A DNA stretch of 64,000 nt from Cupriavidus sp. 2SB (GCF_005503625.1 NZ_SCMX01000033.1:1-64000), one strand, 5' to 3'; positions 1 through 9,414 are shown, counted from the first letter of the stretch. Numbers and translations are program-made. Notes: generated from the sequence alone by a model not told the origin.

Positions 1-110
1 TGAGTGACACTTCCTTCCACGGCATGGCAGGTCTCCCAAAAGACACTGCCAGCCAGTCTAGATGTGTTACCCATGTCTCCGAACAGGTGTTACCTATGTG
101 TCCGGGCTAT
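1..110. mobile_element. Probable end of an insertion sequence (IS481-like), remnant
   Basis: The first ~110 bases hold two near-repeats, TGTTACCCATGTCTCCG (about 64-80) and TGTTACCTATGTGTCCGG (about 87-104), of the kind I associate with the ends of IS481-family elements. No transposase is readable; the body would lie left of the window. Family assignment is from memory of such ends and is weak. Confidence 0.35.
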
Positions 111-115
111 ACAAG

Positions 116-229
116 CGGGAGAGGGGTTAGGGGAGAGGGCCGGCGGTTCGTCCTTGGCAAAGTTGGTTAGGACTTGATGCGCTTGCCCTCTCCCCCTGCC
201 CCTCTCCCAGAGGGAGAGGGGAGCAAAAC
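116..229. repeat. REP-like palindromic repeat pair (CCCCTCTCCC / GGGAGAGGGG)
   Basis: Two facing copies of an imperfect palindrome built on CCCCTCTCCC and GGGAGAGGGG lie at about 116-142 and 184-229. The same unit recurs near 6.7, 8.0, 15.5, 52.0 and 53.8 kb, always between genes. It behaves like an interspersed extragenic palindrome and may act as a transcript-end hairpin. Confidence 0.7.
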
Positions 230-280
230 ATCGGGAGGAGCAACGTCAAACACTGAACTTTCAGCGCCGAAACCACCCCA

Positions 281-652
281 TCAATGTCTTGTCGATTCCT
301 CGGAAGCATCCGATGCCTGCGGGGCATCCGCATCGAATGCCACATGCCGGCCGTCGGCTGACTGGTAACCGAGCTTCGCGCTCTCGCCCATCATGCGTTC
401 GTAGGCCAGCATGGCTTCGGCCACGGCCTTCGATTCGCCCCTGAACACCACCACATCGTTGCCGCAGCTCGGGCACTGGCCGCCGAACACGGCGTCGATG
501 CCGCGCAGGTCCGGTGCCGGGATGGCGTCGAAGTTGGTGAATGCCGTCTTGCAGTGTCCGCAGACCAGTTGCGCGGGCCGCAGTGCGTCTACGCGAGCCT
601 GTGCCTGTTGTGCCCGTTCCTCGGGCGTGCCGCGCCGTTTCGCTTCACCCAT
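281..652 (-). CDS. Zinc-ribbon protein of unknown function
   Basis: A 123-residue protein. It opens MGEAKRRGTPEERAQQAQ, a charged N-terminal signature common in small proteins of unknown role. A central zinc ribbon is made by CGHC and, about 35 residues later, CPSC; these four cysteines should bind one zinc ion. The C-terminus is acidic. I chose the start at 652 because AAAGGAAA lies just upstream; the open frame continues to 745 but that extension has no such signal. It is divergent from fumC and has no partner gene. Function is unknown; nucleic-acid or protein binding would fit the fold. Confidence 0.6.
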   Translation of the reverse strand: MGEAKRRGTPEERAQQAQARVDALRPAQLVCGHCKTAFTNFDAIPAPDLRGIDAVFGGQCPSCGNDVVVFRGESKAVAEAMLAYERMMGESAKLGYQSADGRHVAFDADAPQASDASEESTRH

Positions 653-904
653 GATGTGTTTCCTTTCTGACTTGGTGTTGACGTCAACTGCTGCGTTCTT
701 CGCGCTTCTGCGTGCAAGCAGCTTTCGGCGCGAATGAATCGGCACAAACTACCCGGCGCACGGGGACCCGTTGCAGTGACGGCCCATTGTAGAGGGAGAA
801 CTGCGGCCATGCACATGCCGATGGCAGGGGCATGCGGCGCATGTAGCACCAGCGGTCTATGCTTACGGTCTCTGCCGATCTCTCTTGTCCGAAGGAGTCC
901 GTCC

Positions 905-2308
905 ATGTCCGAGAAGCCGTCCGCCACCCGTATCGAGAAAGACAGCCTGGGAGACGTTGCCGTCCCAGCCGATCATCTCTGGGGGGCGCAGACCGAGAGG
1001 TCGCGTCAGAATTTTCGTATCGGCAGCGAGAAGATGCCGCCATCGTTGATCGAAGCCTTTGCCGTGCTCAAGCTCTGCGCGGCACGCGCCAACCGCGAGC
1101 TTGGCGTATTGAAGCCCGACGTGGCCGATGCCATCGAGCGTGCCGCCGAGGAAGTCATCGCCGGCAAGTGGCCAGCCGAGTTCCCGCTGTCGGTGTGGCA
1201 GACCGGGTCGGGTACGCAGACCAACATGAACCTCAACGAGGTCATCTCCAACCGCGCCATCCAGATGCTGGGCGGCGAGGTGGGCAGCAAGAAGCCCGTT
1301 CACCCCAACGATCACGTCAACGCCAGCCAGTCGTCCAACGACAGCTTTCCCACGGCAATGCATATCGCCGCCACGCGCGCCATCCAGCAGGAACTGCTGC
1401 CCTCGCTCGAAAAACTCCAGCAGACCTTTGCAAAGAAGGTCGAGGCGTTCTCCGACATCGTCAAGGTTGGCCGTACCCACCTGCAGGATGCCGTGCCGCT
1501 GACGCTGGGCCAGGAATTTTCCGGCTACATGACGCAGGTAGCGGATGCGCAATCGCGTCTGCAGCAGGCGATGCTGCGCGCGATGCCTGTGGCGCAGGGC
1601 GGCACTGCCGTCGGCACGGGCCTGAACGCGCCGCACGGTTTTGCACCAGCCTTTGCCCGTGCGCTGGCCGCGTACACCGGCCTGCCGTTCGAGCCCGCCG
1701 CCAACCGCTTTGCGCTGCAAGCCGCGCACGATGCACTGGCCGATCTGTCGGGCGCGCTGAACACCACCGCATCGTCGTTCCTGAAGATTGCACGTGACTT
1801 CATGCTGCTGGGCTCGGGTCCGCGCGCCGGCTTTGCCGAACTTCAATTGCCAGCCAACGAACCCGGCTCGTCGATCATGCCCGGCAAGGTCAACCCGACC
1901 CAGGCCGAAGCATTGGCGATGGTCTGTTGCCGCGTGATCGGCAACCACACCACGGTCACGCTGGCCAACAGCCTGGGCACGCTGGAACTGAACGCGTACA
2001 AGCCGGTGATCGTCTATAGCCTGCTGCAATCGGTCACGCTGCTGGCCGATGCGGCATCGAGCTTTGCCGAGCACATGGTGGAGGGCGTGGAGCCCGACCG
2101 CGTGCGCATCCAGGAACTGCTGGAACGTTCGCTGATGACCGTGACTGCGCTGAATCCGCATATCGGTTACGACAAGGCTGCCGAGATCGCCAAGCTCGCG
2201 GTGAAGAAGAATCTCTCGCTGCGCGAGGCGGCGATTGCTTCCGGCCATGTCACGAACGAGCAGTTCGATCAGTGGATCGACTTCAAGGCGATGACCATCG
2301 AAGTCTGA
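905..2308 (+). CDS. fumC: Fumarate hydratase, class II
   Basis: A 467-residue enzyme that interconverts fumarate and (S)-malate in the citric acid cycle; class II fumarases are iron-free cytoplasmic tetramers. The superfamily signature GSSIMPGKVNPT is present, with the SQSSNDSFPTAMH segment that supplies active-site serine and asparagine. Length fits the family. The start at 905 follows a strong GAAGGAG at 891-897, and the protein begins directly with the family's N-terminus; the frame runs open further upstream but without homology. A rho-independent terminator follows 30 bp after the stop, so the gene is probably a single transcription unit. Confidence 0.96.
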   Translation: MSEKPSATRIEKDSLGDVAVPADHLWGAQTERSRQNFRIGSEKMPPSLIEAFAVLKLCAARANRELGVLKPDVADAIERAAEEVIAGKWPAEFPLSVWQTGSGTQTNMNLNEVISNRAIQMLGGEVGSKKPVHPNDHVNASQSSNDSFPTAMHIAATRAIQQELLPSLEKLQQTFAKKVEAFSDIVKVGRTHLQDAVPLTLGQEFSGYMTQVADAQSRLQQAMLRAMPVAQGGTAVGTGLNAPHGFAPAFARALAAYTGLPFEPAANRFALQAAHDALADLSGALNTTASSFLKIARDFMLLGSGPRAGFAELQLPANEPGSSIMPGKVNPTQAEALAMVCCRVIGNHTTVTLANSLGTLELNAYKPVIVYSLLQSVTLLADAASSFAEHMVEGVEPDRVRIQELLERSLMTVTALNPHIGYDKAAEIAKLAVKKNLSLREAAIASGHVTNEQFDQWIDFKAMTIEV

Positions 2309-2336
2309 GCCAGGAAGGCTGGTCTTGACGAAGAAG

Positions 2337-2360
2337 GCTGCGTATCCACGCAGCTTTTTT
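2337..2360 (+). terminator. Rho-independent terminator after fumC
   Basis: GCTGCG (2337-2342) pairs with CGCAGC (2349-2354) and is followed at once by six T residues. Confidence 0.85.
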
Positions 2361-2786
2361 CTTGCCCCGATCCCTGTGCGCTTGTCGCCGCAAAACGGAG
2401 TGCTTGGCCCGATGCGGTAAAATGCGCCCCTTCCGCAGCACTGGCAGCGCCGTATCACAGACCTCGCACAGACCTCCCGCAGGTCGCGATGGGTACGGCC
2501 ATGGCCTCGTCGAAGAGGTGCCGCGGACATTCCGATGTTCCCGCAAGGCTTCGTGCCTTCGCTCCTGGCTTGCCTGTGCCCCGCTCACAGCATTCGCCAA
2601 CCGCTTCGACCCTCGATCCGGGCCCTGCGCCGCTGCGCCGCGTGCATCCCGGATAACGCCCCGCGCGACTTTCGTGTGATTCGCATGACGAGAGACTCCC
2701 GCGCGGGACTGGAACCCTCTCAGGTACTTGCCTGAACCCGCCCGCCGGCATACGCGCGGGCCGGTCCGTATTCCGGAGGACAATTC
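2361..2786 (+). other. 425-bp leader region before the porin, no gene seen
   Basis: No convincing gene. A TAAAAT element near 2417 could be a -10 box, which would give the porin a leader of more than 350 nucleotides. Several short inverted segments occur near 2690-2765, just ahead of the ribosome-binding site. Long leaders with small-RNA control are common for porins, but nothing here identifies a specific regulator. Confidence 0.35.
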
Positions 2787-3863
2787 GTGAAGTCTTCAGC
2801 CAGCCTTTGGCTGCTTGCGGCCGGGCTCTTGCCCTGCGTCGCCTACGCCGACTCCGGCGTCACCCTGTATGGCATCGTCAGCTCGGCCGTACGGTACACC
2901 TCGAACATCGACGGCCAGCATCACGACCAGGTTGGACTGGTCTCCGGCGGCATGGTCGGCAGCCGTTTCGGCCTGAAAGGCACCGAGGATCTCGGCGGCG
3001 GCAATCGCGCCATTTTCCAGCTCGAAAACGGCTTCAACAGCGACACCGGCACGGTGGGCTACAACGCGCTTTTCGGACGGCAGGCATTCGTGGGACTGGC
3101 GGGAAACTGGGGCAGCCTGACGTTCGGGCGCCAGTACAACGCGGTGAACAACATCGGCTGGGCGTTCAATCCGCTCGATCAGGGTTGGGGGAATTTCTGG
3201 TCCGATCCCATCTACATTGGCGGCGATATCTTCTTCCAGGACTACCGCATCAATAACAGCGTGGTCTACCAGCACAAGGTGGGACCGTTCTCGGTGCAAC
3301 TGGACTACGGGGCGGGCGAACAGCCCGGCGGCATGCACCGTGGCACCACACTCGGCGGTGGCGTGAAGTACGACCGTGGACCGCTGGCGCTGGGCATAGC
3401 GTACGACCAGCGGCGCAGCGACGATGGGGCGAACACGATCCGCAACTACTCGGTGGGCGGCTCGTATTCATTCGGCAAGGCCAGCGCATACGTGGGCCAC
3501 ATGGGACGGCGCGAATCGGCAACCGACGCGCACTACAACATTGTCTTCGCCGGACTCGGATACCAGCTCACGCCGGCACTACACCTCTCCGGCGCCTACT
3601 ACCGATATCTGCAATCCGGGGGCGTGACCACTCAGTTCCAGGAGGTGCCGATCCATCTTGGCGGCGGCAACGCGGACAGTGTCGCCCTTGTGGCCAACTA
3701 CGCATTCTCCAAGCGCACGAGTGTGTACCTGGAGGCCGATCTCGTGCATGCGCGCGGCGGCACGGTGGGTCGCGAGACCGAGTACTGGGGCGGCACCCCC
3801 GTCACCGATGTCAGCCAGAGCACGCGCGTGGGCGTGATGGCCGGCATGCGTCACACGTTCTGA
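2787..3863 (+). CDS. Outer-membrane porin (beta-proteobacterial general porin family)
   Basis: A 358-residue outer-membrane porin, expected to form a trimeric 16-strand channel. The signal peptide runs MKSSASLWLLAAGLLPCVAYA with cleavage before DSGVTLYG, the usual mature start in this family. RFGLKGTEDLGGGNRAIFQLENGF and the F-G-R-Q-A-F-V-G-L segment are typical of burkholderial porins. The chain ends in HTF, the terminal phenylalanine recognised by the BAM complex. The start is GTG at 2787, with CGGAGGAC just upstream. It stands alone and converges on the next gene. Substrate specificity cannot be told from the sequence. Confidence 0.93.
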   Translation: MKSSASLWLLAAGLLPCVAYADSGVTLYGIVSSAVRYTSNIDGQHHDQVGLVSGGMVGSRFGLKGTEDLGGGNRAIFQLENGFNSDTGTVGYNALFGRQAFVGLAGNWGSLTFGRQYNAVNNIGWAFNPLDQGWGNFWSDPIYIGGDIFFQDYRINNSVVYQHKVGPFSVQLDYGAGEQPGGMHRGTTLGGGVKYDRGPLALGIAYDQRRSDDGANTIRNYSVGGSYSFGKASAYVGHMGRRESATDAHYNIVFAGLGYQLTPALHLSGAYYRYLQSGGVTTQFQEVPIHLGGGNADSVALVANYAFSKRTSVYLEADLVHARGGTVGRETEYWGGTPVTDVSQSTRVGVMAGMRHTF

Positions 3864-3890
3864 TCGGCCGATCGATCCGTCGCGTGGCGG

Positions 3891-4547
3891 TCAGGCGGTC
3901 TTGCCGCTCTGCTCGGCCACGATGCCGCGTATTGCCTGCTCGAAGGCCTCGGGTGGCTGACCGCCCGAGAGCAGGTAGTGGTTGTTGAAGATGATCGACG
4001 GCACGGACTGGATGCCCATGGCCTGCGACTCGCGTTCTTCATCACGCACATCCTGCGCAAACTCGTCGCTGTCGAGGATGTCGCGCGCCTCTTCGGCATC
4101 GAGTCCCACCGAGCGCGCGGCTTCCACCAGCACGTCGTGATTGCTCGGATCCTTGCCGTCGCCGTGATACGCCTGCAGCAGCGCCAGTTTCAATGGCAAC
4201 TGCTTGCCTTCCGTGGCGGCCCACTGCAAGAGCCGGTGTGCATCGAACGTGTTGTAGACGAAGTCACGCGCACCGAACGTGAAACCCACGGCGGCGCCGC
4301 GCTCGCGGATCATGGCCTGGCTCTCGGCAATCTGCGCCGGCGTACGGCCGTACTTCTTGCCCAGGTAGTCGACGATGGCTTCGCCTTCCGGCCCCATCTG
4401 CGGATTCAGTTCAAACGGATGCAGCACGATCTCGGCATCGACCTCGTCCTTGAGACGATCCAGTGCCACCATCAGCGACGCGATGCCTACGGCGCACCAC
4501 GGGCATGCAATATCCGATACCACGTCGATCTTGAGTGATTGGGTCAT
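3891..4547 (-). CDS. DsbA-family oxidoreductase, FrnE/2-hydroxychromene-isomerase-like
   Basis: A 218-residue cytoplasmic thioredoxin-fold protein. The redox motif CPWC is at about residues 15-18 and the cis-proline segment SVPSIIFNN is near residue 185, as in the FrnE branch of the DsbA family. No signal peptide is present, so it is not a periplasmic disulfide catalyst; FrnE-like proteins are linked to oxidative stress and polyketide pathways. The insert between the two motifs is alpha-helical as expected. It is transcribed alone on the minus strand and converges with the porin. Specific substrate unknown. Confidence 0.85.
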   Translation of the reverse strand: MTQSLKIDVVSDIACPWCAVGIASLMVALDRLKDEVDAEIVLHPFELNPQMGPEGEAIVDYLGKKYGRTPAQIAESQAMIRERGAAVGFTFGARDFVYNTFDAHRLLQWAATEGKQLPLKLALLQAYHGDGKDPSNHDVLVEAARSVGLDAEEARDILDSDEFAQDVRDEERESQAMGIQSVPSIIFNNHYLLSGGQPPEAFEQAIRGIVAEQSGKTA

Positions 4548-4665
4548 GACTTGTTTTTCCAGCTTCGAAAGTGGCGACAGGGTAGCCGGATTTGCCGAAT
4601 CCTGCAGGGCACGCGCCTCCTATACTGGATCTGGCGTGACCATCCATTCGCGCCGGGAGACTCCC

Positions 4666-4860
4666 ATGGGACGCAAATACATCGATTGCCGCGAATTCCC
4701 CAGTGAAAAACAATGCACGGTCGCGCTGAGCGCGGACAGCGAGGCAGAGTTGCTCGAAGCCGCCGTGCAGCATGCCGTGCAGGTCCACGAGCATCAGGAC
4801 TCGCCCGAACTGCGCACACAGCTCAAGGCGTGTTTCCACGACGGTGCGCCGCCAGCGTAG
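4666..4860 (+). CDS. DUF1059 small protein
   Basis: A 64-residue protein. It begins MGRKYIDCREFPSEKQCTVAL and carries an HAVQVHEH segment; spacing of cysteines and histidines fits DUF1059, a family of about 60 residues of unknown role. GGGAG lies before the ATG at 4666. It is divergent from the DsbA-like gene with a short shared control region and converges on the OPT transporter. No function is inferred. Confidence 0.7.
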   Translation: MGRKYIDCREFPSEKQCTVALSADSEAELLEAAVQHAVQVHEHQDSPELRTQLKACFHDGAPPA

Positions 4861-4912
4861 GTTGTTGGCTTCAGCATGACGCGCGGGGACACCGGAGCGC
4901 GCCCCGCGCCGC

Positions 4913-6646
4913 TCAGTGCATCACCGCCAGCAAGCCCGCAATACCGAATCCCAGCGCCGCCAGCGCATCGCCGGCAATCAGCCCGCCGCCGATCAGCGAC
5001 GTGGTACTCATGTCTTCCGGCAACGTTGCATCTTTCGATGCCGGCCGGGTGCGGCTTTCCGCGAGACTCGCCACCACACCGCCCGCCGCCATCCACGCCG
5101 CCGCAGGCAGGTTCACGAATCCGCCGAATGAGGATGCATACGGCGACGGCAGCACCACGGCATCGAGCACGAAGTCAGCTACCTTGCCGCGCCGGCTGCG
5201 TTCCACGAAGGCGCGATAGCGATCCGAAGCGCGGATCACCTTGCGCAGGATCTCCGTTGCCAGTCCGATGCCGACACCGATCCACACCGCCAGCCGCTGA
5301 TAGGGCCGATCCTCGGTCACGCTGCGCAGCGCGCCAACAATCTTGTATGTCATGGCCGAAGTCCAGCGCGCGGGTTGCTGGTCGGCGGACAGTACGGTCT
5401 GATCGAGGCGCAATACCGGGTACGCCTCCATGAACAGTCGCGCCAGCAGCACGGCCAGCACCGCGCCTGCCACGATACCGGCGACCTGATAGCCGAACTG
5501 GACCATGCGGTTTGTCCCCAGCCGCCAGCCGGTTGAGCGGTCTTGCTGCATGTCGGACGCTTCCGCCGTGGAGACGAGCAGCACCGTCGCGGCGATCAGG
5601 CCGATATGCGGTTCGCGCAAACCCACGGCAGCCATCAGGATCACCGTCAACACGAAGGCCGACGAGATCGGGTTCTGGTCGACCATGCCCACCGAGATAC
5701 CGTTGACCAGCGCGAACACCAGCACCAGCAGCACCGCCATCAACTGGTAGCCAACCGGCTGCCCGAACCACGCCACGCCAGCCACCACCACGGCCAGCCC
5801 CCAGGCCACCACCCACGCAATAATCCAGCGTTGGGGCGTGAGTGCGGCTTCGGGGCGAGCCTGACGCGAGCGCTGCCATGCACGGACCAGCAACAGCAGC
5901 ACGTCGACCAACGCCGCGCCCATGATCATGCCGAGCGCGAACAGGAACGTGATCTTGCGATAGGGGTCGCCGGGCGCGAGCCAGCCAATCGATACGAAAT
6001 ACGGTGTCAGCGCCCAGCCCACCAGGCCGCCAACCAACGCCGCCACACCAATGCGCGCGCCGACGATCATCCCTGCCCCAAACGTGGAAGCCGACAGATC
6101 GATCGCACCAAGCCACGCGATACGCGATGCGCCAACGCTCGCCACCACACCCAGCCCCATGCCGCTGGCGAGCCGCGCAATCGAGCGGCGCAGCAGCACC
6201 GGGTCTGTCAGCGCGCGCAGGATGTTGGCAACGGCAAGGCCGGAAGGAAAGGTCAGTTGCATCCGGTCCACCAGCAGCGGCGTGTACAACATGCCCACGC
6301 CCACGCCATACATGCCGATGCAGAGCATGTAGCCGATCAACTGCCACAACGGCGGCTCGGCCATCCCCATCCAGCCCATGGCCTGGATGACCACGGCCAT
6401 GCCACCCATGCCCGCCACGGATGCGGCGGCGGTCTGGATGTAGTTGGCGCCGTGCCTACCCGATGCACCGTATCCCGCCGTCACGGCCGAGCCGAGGATG
6501 CCTGCAAGAACCTGTCCGCCGACGAAGAAGCCGAGCGAGAAGTTCATGTAAGCCGCCGCGATACCACCCAGGGGTCCAAGCACGAGCATGCCGGCTGCGC
6601 CGAGGAGGAGGTGGTATTGCCAGGTGTTGGGGCGGGGGAGCGGCAT
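4913..6646 (-). CDS. OPT-family oligopeptide/metal-chelate transporter
   Basis: A protein of about 577 residues with some 14-16 hydrophobic segments across its length. Segments such as NFSLGFFVGGQVLAGILGS and GASGRHGANYIQTAAASVAG match the oligopeptide transporter (OPT) family, whose bacterial members import peptides or metal chelates by proton symport. The open frame extends to 7012, but that extension reads through REP-like repeats and two iteron-like motifs, so I start at the methionine at 6646 (MPLPRPNTWQYHL), after which transmembrane segments begin. The ribosome-binding site there is weak, so the exact start is uncertain. Substrate unknown. Confidence 0.85.
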   Translation of the reverse strand: MPLPRPNTWQYHLLLGAAGMLVLGPLGGIAAAYMNFSLGFFVGGQVLAGILGSAVTAGYGASGRHGANYIQTAAASVAGMGGMAVVIQAMGWMGMAEPPLWQLIGYMLCIGMYGVGVGMLYTPLLVDRMQLTFPSGLAVANILRALTDPVLLRRSIARLASGMGLGVVASVGASRIAWLGAIDLSASTFGAGMIVGARIGVAALVGGLVGWALTPYFVSIGWLAPGDPYRKITFLFALGMIMGAALVDVLLLLVRAWQRSRQARPEAALTPQRWIIAWVVAWGLAVVVAGVAWFGQPVGYQLMAVLLVLVFALVNGISVGMVDQNPISSAFVLTVILMAAVGLREPHIGLIAATVLLVSTAEASDMQQDRSTGWRLGTNRMVQFGYQVAGIVAGAVLAVLLARLFMEAYPVLRLDQTVLSADQQPARWTSAMTYKIVGALRSVTEDRPYQRLAVWIGVGIGLATEILRKVIRASDRYRAFVERSRRGKVADFVLDAVVLPSPYASSFGGFVNLPAAAWMAAGGVVASLAESRTRPASKDATLPEDMSTTSLIGGGLIAGDALAALGFGIAGLLAVMH

Positions 6647-6685
6647 GGGTGGTGAGTTTGATGTTGGGGTGTTTGGTACCGTTTC

Positions 6686-6818
6686 GCTCCCCTCTCCCGC
6701 GCAGTGGGAGAGGGGTTGGGGGTGAGGGCTGAAGGGTCCGCTTGCCGGCCACATCGAAAGTTTTGCGGCTGGCCCTCTCCCCCGGCCCCTCTCCCGCAAG
6801 CGGGCGAGGGGAGCAACC
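6686..6818. repeat. REP-like palindromic repeat pair
   Basis: Copies of the CCCCTCTCCC...GGGAGAGGGG unit lie at about 6686-6732 and 6771-6818, the first trailed by GTTGGGGGTGAGGG. They sit between the OPT transporter and the 2-hydroxyacid dehydrogenase, which are divergent, so they are not simple terminators here. Confidence 0.75.
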
Positions 6819-6852
6819 CGAGGGCTACGACACCCGCCTGTTTTCTTCCCAG

Positions 6853-6911
6853 CGTACCCATTTCTGCGTGTTCCACCCAGCGAAAAATCGCAAAGCGTAC
6901 CCGTTTCTGCG
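6853..6911 (-). repeat. Two dispersed iteron-like 16-mers
   Basis: CGTACCCATTTCTGCG at 6853-6868 and CGTACCCGTTTCTGCG at 6896-6911 are the reverse complement of the origin motif; the second is an exact match to the consensus. Their starts are 43 bp apart, about four helical turns. They lie in the divergent region between the OPT transporter and the dehydrogenase, 22 kb left of repA. Confidence 0.85.
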
Positions 6912-7042
6912 TACGAAATCAGCGCGCGGCAATCGCCCGAAACCACCTTTCCGGCGCAGGCAGCCTGCAGGAGGCAGGCATAGAATGTTGCGTCGGCCCG
7001 GCCGGCATCCACTACAAGACCTCTCTCCTCTCGCTGTCACGC

Positions 7043-7978
7043 ATGAAGCCCGCCCTGCTTGTCCTGATCCAGCTCGAACCCGACCATCTCGCCCTGGTCT
7101 CCGAACAATACGAAGTTGCCTACGCCCCGACGCCCGAAGGACGCGCCACGGAGATCGCCACGCGCGGCAAGACCTTCCGCGCCCTGCTGACCAACGGCAC
7201 CACGGGCATCACCGCCGAAGAACTCGACGCCATGCCGGAACTCGGCCTGGTCTGCGCGCTCGGCGCCGGCTACGAGAACATTCCGATTGGCGCCTGTCAG
7301 GCGCGCGGGATTGCCGTGGGAAATGGCGCGGGTACCAACGACAGTTGCGTAGCCGATCACGCCATGGCGCTGCTGCTGGCCACCGTGCGTCGCGTGCCTA
7401 CTCTCGACCGCGCCACGCGGGACGGCGTCTGGCGCAGTTCGATCGCGCTGCCGCCGAACGTGTCCGGAAAAAAGCTCGGCATCATCGGTCTAGGCACGAT
7501 TGGCCGCCGCATCGCCCGGCGTGGCGAAGGCTTCGACCTGGAGATCGGCTATCACAACCGCCGTCCGCGTGCGGACGTCCCCTTCCAGTACTTTGCCGAT
7601 GTGTTGGCGCTGGCCGAGTGGGCGGACTATCTGGTGGTGGCTACGCCAGGCGGCGCCGAGACGCGGCACATGGTGGATACCGCCGTGCTGCGCGCGCTGG
7701 GACCGTCGGGCTACCTTGTGAACATCGCGCGCGGCAGCGTGGTGGATACGAAGGCGCTGGCCGATGCGCTGCGTGCTGGGGAGGTTGGCGGTGCGGGGCT
7801 CGACGTCTATGAAAGCGAACCGGCGCCGCCGGTCGAATTGTTCGATTGCCCGAACGTCGTGCTGACCCCGCACGTCGGCGGCTGGTCGCCGGAGGCGGTG
7901 CTGGCGTCGGTGAACCAGTTCCTGGAGAACGCGCGTCGGCATTTTGCCGGGGAGCCGCTGGTGGCGCCGGTGGGGTGA
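7043..7978 (+). CDS. D-isomer-specific 2-hydroxyacid dehydrogenase
   Basis: A 311-residue NAD(P)-dependent dehydrogenase, most like the glyoxylate/hydroxypyruvate reductase branch. The nucleotide-binding motif GLGTIGRRIA is at about residues 152-161. The catalytic triad is visible: arginine in NIARGSVVD, glutamate in YESEP, histidine in TPHVGGWS. The ATG at 7043 gives the family's usual N-terminus; the open frame upstream crosses repeats and is rejected. It stands alone, flanked by REP-like elements. Which keto acid it reduces cannot be read from the sequence. Confidence 0.88.
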   Translation: MKPALLVLIQLEPDHLALVSEQYEVAYAPTPEGRATEIATRGKTFRALLTNGTTGITAEELDAMPELGLVCALGAGYENIPIGACQARGIAVGNGAGTNDSCVADHAMALLLATVRRVPTLDRATRDGVWRSSIALPPNVSGKKLGIIGLGTIGRRIARRGEGFDLEIGYHNRRPRADVPFQYFADVLALAEWADYLVVATPGGAETRHMVDTAVLRALGPSGYLVNIARGSVVDTKALADALRAGEVGGAGLDVYESEPAPPVELFDCPNVVLTPHVGGWSPEAVLASVNQFLENARRHFAGEPLVAPVG

Positions 7979-8007
7979 GCGGCACCTTGCTTCCCGCTCT
8001 GTTTTTG

Positions 8008-8041
8008 CTCCCCTCTCCCACTGCATGGGAGAGGGGAGCGC
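8008..8041. repeat. REP-like palindrome
   Basis: A single 34-bp copy, with arms CTCCCCTCTCCCA and TGGGAGAGGGGAG, lies between the convergent stops of the dehydrogenase and the histidine kinase, where it could serve as a two-way transcript end. Confidence 0.75.
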
Positions 8042-8079
8042 ATATCGCGGGACAGTGGCCTAATTCTGCGCTCGAAAGC

Positions 8080-9414
8080 CTACCCCACCACCGGAAACAC
8101 CACCCTCACCCGCAGCCCCGGCGCCGCATCCTCCAGCGCCACCCGAGCCCCATGCGACTGCGCCACCTCGGCCACGATCGCCAGACCTAGTCCGCTGCCC
8201 CCAGTCGGCGCATCGGGTACGCGATAAAACCGGTCGAACACCCTCGCTCGTTCAGCAGCCGGAATCCCTGGGCCGTTGTCCGTGACCGTCAGTTCGATCC
8301 CTTCAGCGGTATGGGCCACCTGCACATCCACGCGCCCGCCCCTCGGGATGTAGTGCAGCGCGTTGTCGACGAGATTGGTCAGCAGGATGCGCAGCGCGTC
8401 GGCATCGCCGCGGATCGTGACCGGCCCCTGCGCGCCACTCTCTTCCAGCCCGAGGTCGATATCGCGATCGATGGCAGCCTGCGACATGTGCGCCACCACC
8501 TCGCCCGCCAGCGTGCGCAAATTCACCGGTTCATGCGGCGGCGGTGCAGCGCCGGGTTCCTGCCGCGCCAGCGTCAGCAACTGCGCCACAAGGTGGGTCA
8601 ATCGCTCCAATCCCTGTTTGAGATGGCCCACGGCCGCCTGCCGTGCCTCGGCGCTGTCCGCGCGCTCCACCAGTTGGGCCTGAAGCTGCAGCGCGGTCAG
8701 CGGGGTCCGCAGCGCGTGGGCGGCGTCGGCCACGAAGGCGCGCTGCGTGTCGATGGCGTGCGCCAGCCGCGCCAGCAACTGGTTCAGCGCAGCAGAGAGC
8801 GGCGCGATTTCATCGGGCATGTCGCGCACGGCCAGCGGTGCCAGTGTATTGGCATCGCGCGCGCGTACTTCCGTGGCAATCTCGCGCAGGGGCCGCAAAC
8901 CGCGCCCCACGGCCAGCCAGATCAGCCACGCCAGCAGCGGCAGCAACAGCAGCAGTGGCGCCACGGTGCGCAGCGCCATGTGCGCGGCCAGCGTCCGGCG
9001 TGCGCTCTGCGGCTGGGCGATCTGCACGACGGCCGGCCCCAGTTGCACGCTGTAGATGCGCCATTCGCCCGATTCGGTCCGCGCATCGGAGAAGCCCAGC
9101 TCCGCGCGCGCCGGCAGCACCGGTTGCGCGTGAGACAGGTAGAGGCTGCGTCCCGAGCCATCCCAGATATGGATGACCACGTCTTCATCGGCATGGAGCA
9201 GGTCAGCCGATGCGCCATCGCTGGCGCCGAACGGCGGCATCACCGGCACCGAGAACTGGCTCGGCAGCGCGGCGGCTACCTGCTTCATCTGGTAGTCGAA
9301 CAGCGCGTTGGCTTCCTGCCGCGCCTGACCGTAGATCAGTGCCGTGGCCACGGCGATGCCGGCGACCAGTCCGGCGGCCAGCCACCAGAGCAGGGTTCGT
9401 TGAATCGAGCGCAT
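8080..9414 (-). CDS. Sensor histidine kinase, QseC/PmrB-like
   Basis: A 444-residue inner-membrane kinase. It has a transmembrane segment at about 8-28, a periplasmic sensor to about 145, a second membrane segment at about 150-170, a HAMP linker, then the H-box FVADAAHALRTPLTAL with phosphoacceptor H233. The ATP-binding domain shows NLVDNALHYIP, DNGPGIP and GSGLGLAI. Its start codon overlaps the stop of the upstream regulator gene (ATGA), so the two are translationally coupled. It closes the zwf-pgl-glk-regulator-kinase run, so its signal may concern sugar supply; that is inference from position. Ligand unknown. Confidence 0.92.
   Translation of the reverse strand: MRSIQRTLLWWLAAGLVAGIAVATALIYGQARQEANALFDYQMKQVAAALPSQFSVPVMPPFGASDGASADLLHADEDVVIHIWDGSGRSLYLSHAQPVLPARAELGFSDARTESGEWRIYSVQLGPAVVQIAQPQSARRTLAAHMALRTVAPLLLLLPLLAWLIWLAVGRGLRPLREIATEVRARDANTLAPLAVRDMPDEIAPLSAALNQLLARLAHAIDTQRAFVADAAHALRTPLTALQLQAQLVERADSAEARQAAVGHLKQGLERLTHLVAQLLTLARQEPGAAPPPHEPVNLRTLAGEVVAHMSQAAIDRDIDLGLEESGAQGPVTIRGDADALRILLTNLVDNALHYIPRGGRVDVQVAHTAEGIELTVTDNGPGIPAAERARVFDRFYRVPDAPTGGSGLGLAIVAEVAQSHGARVALEDAAPGLRVRVVFPVVG

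Noticed and set aside
258..273. Third parS-like site
   Set aside because: CTTTCAGCGCCGAAAC matches the palindrome at 14 of 16 positions but is not itself symmetric and is far from parAB; probably chance.
863..2530. Long minus-strand open frame opposite fumC (555 codons)
   Set aside because: It mirrors the fumC coding strand, is rich in Arg, Gly and Ala and matches no family; typical shadow frame of GC-rich DNA.
2690..2735. Glycine-riboswitch-like element before the porin
   Set aside because: CTCTCAGGTA resembles part of that aptamer, but the conserved CGCCGAAGG core and second hairpin are missing.
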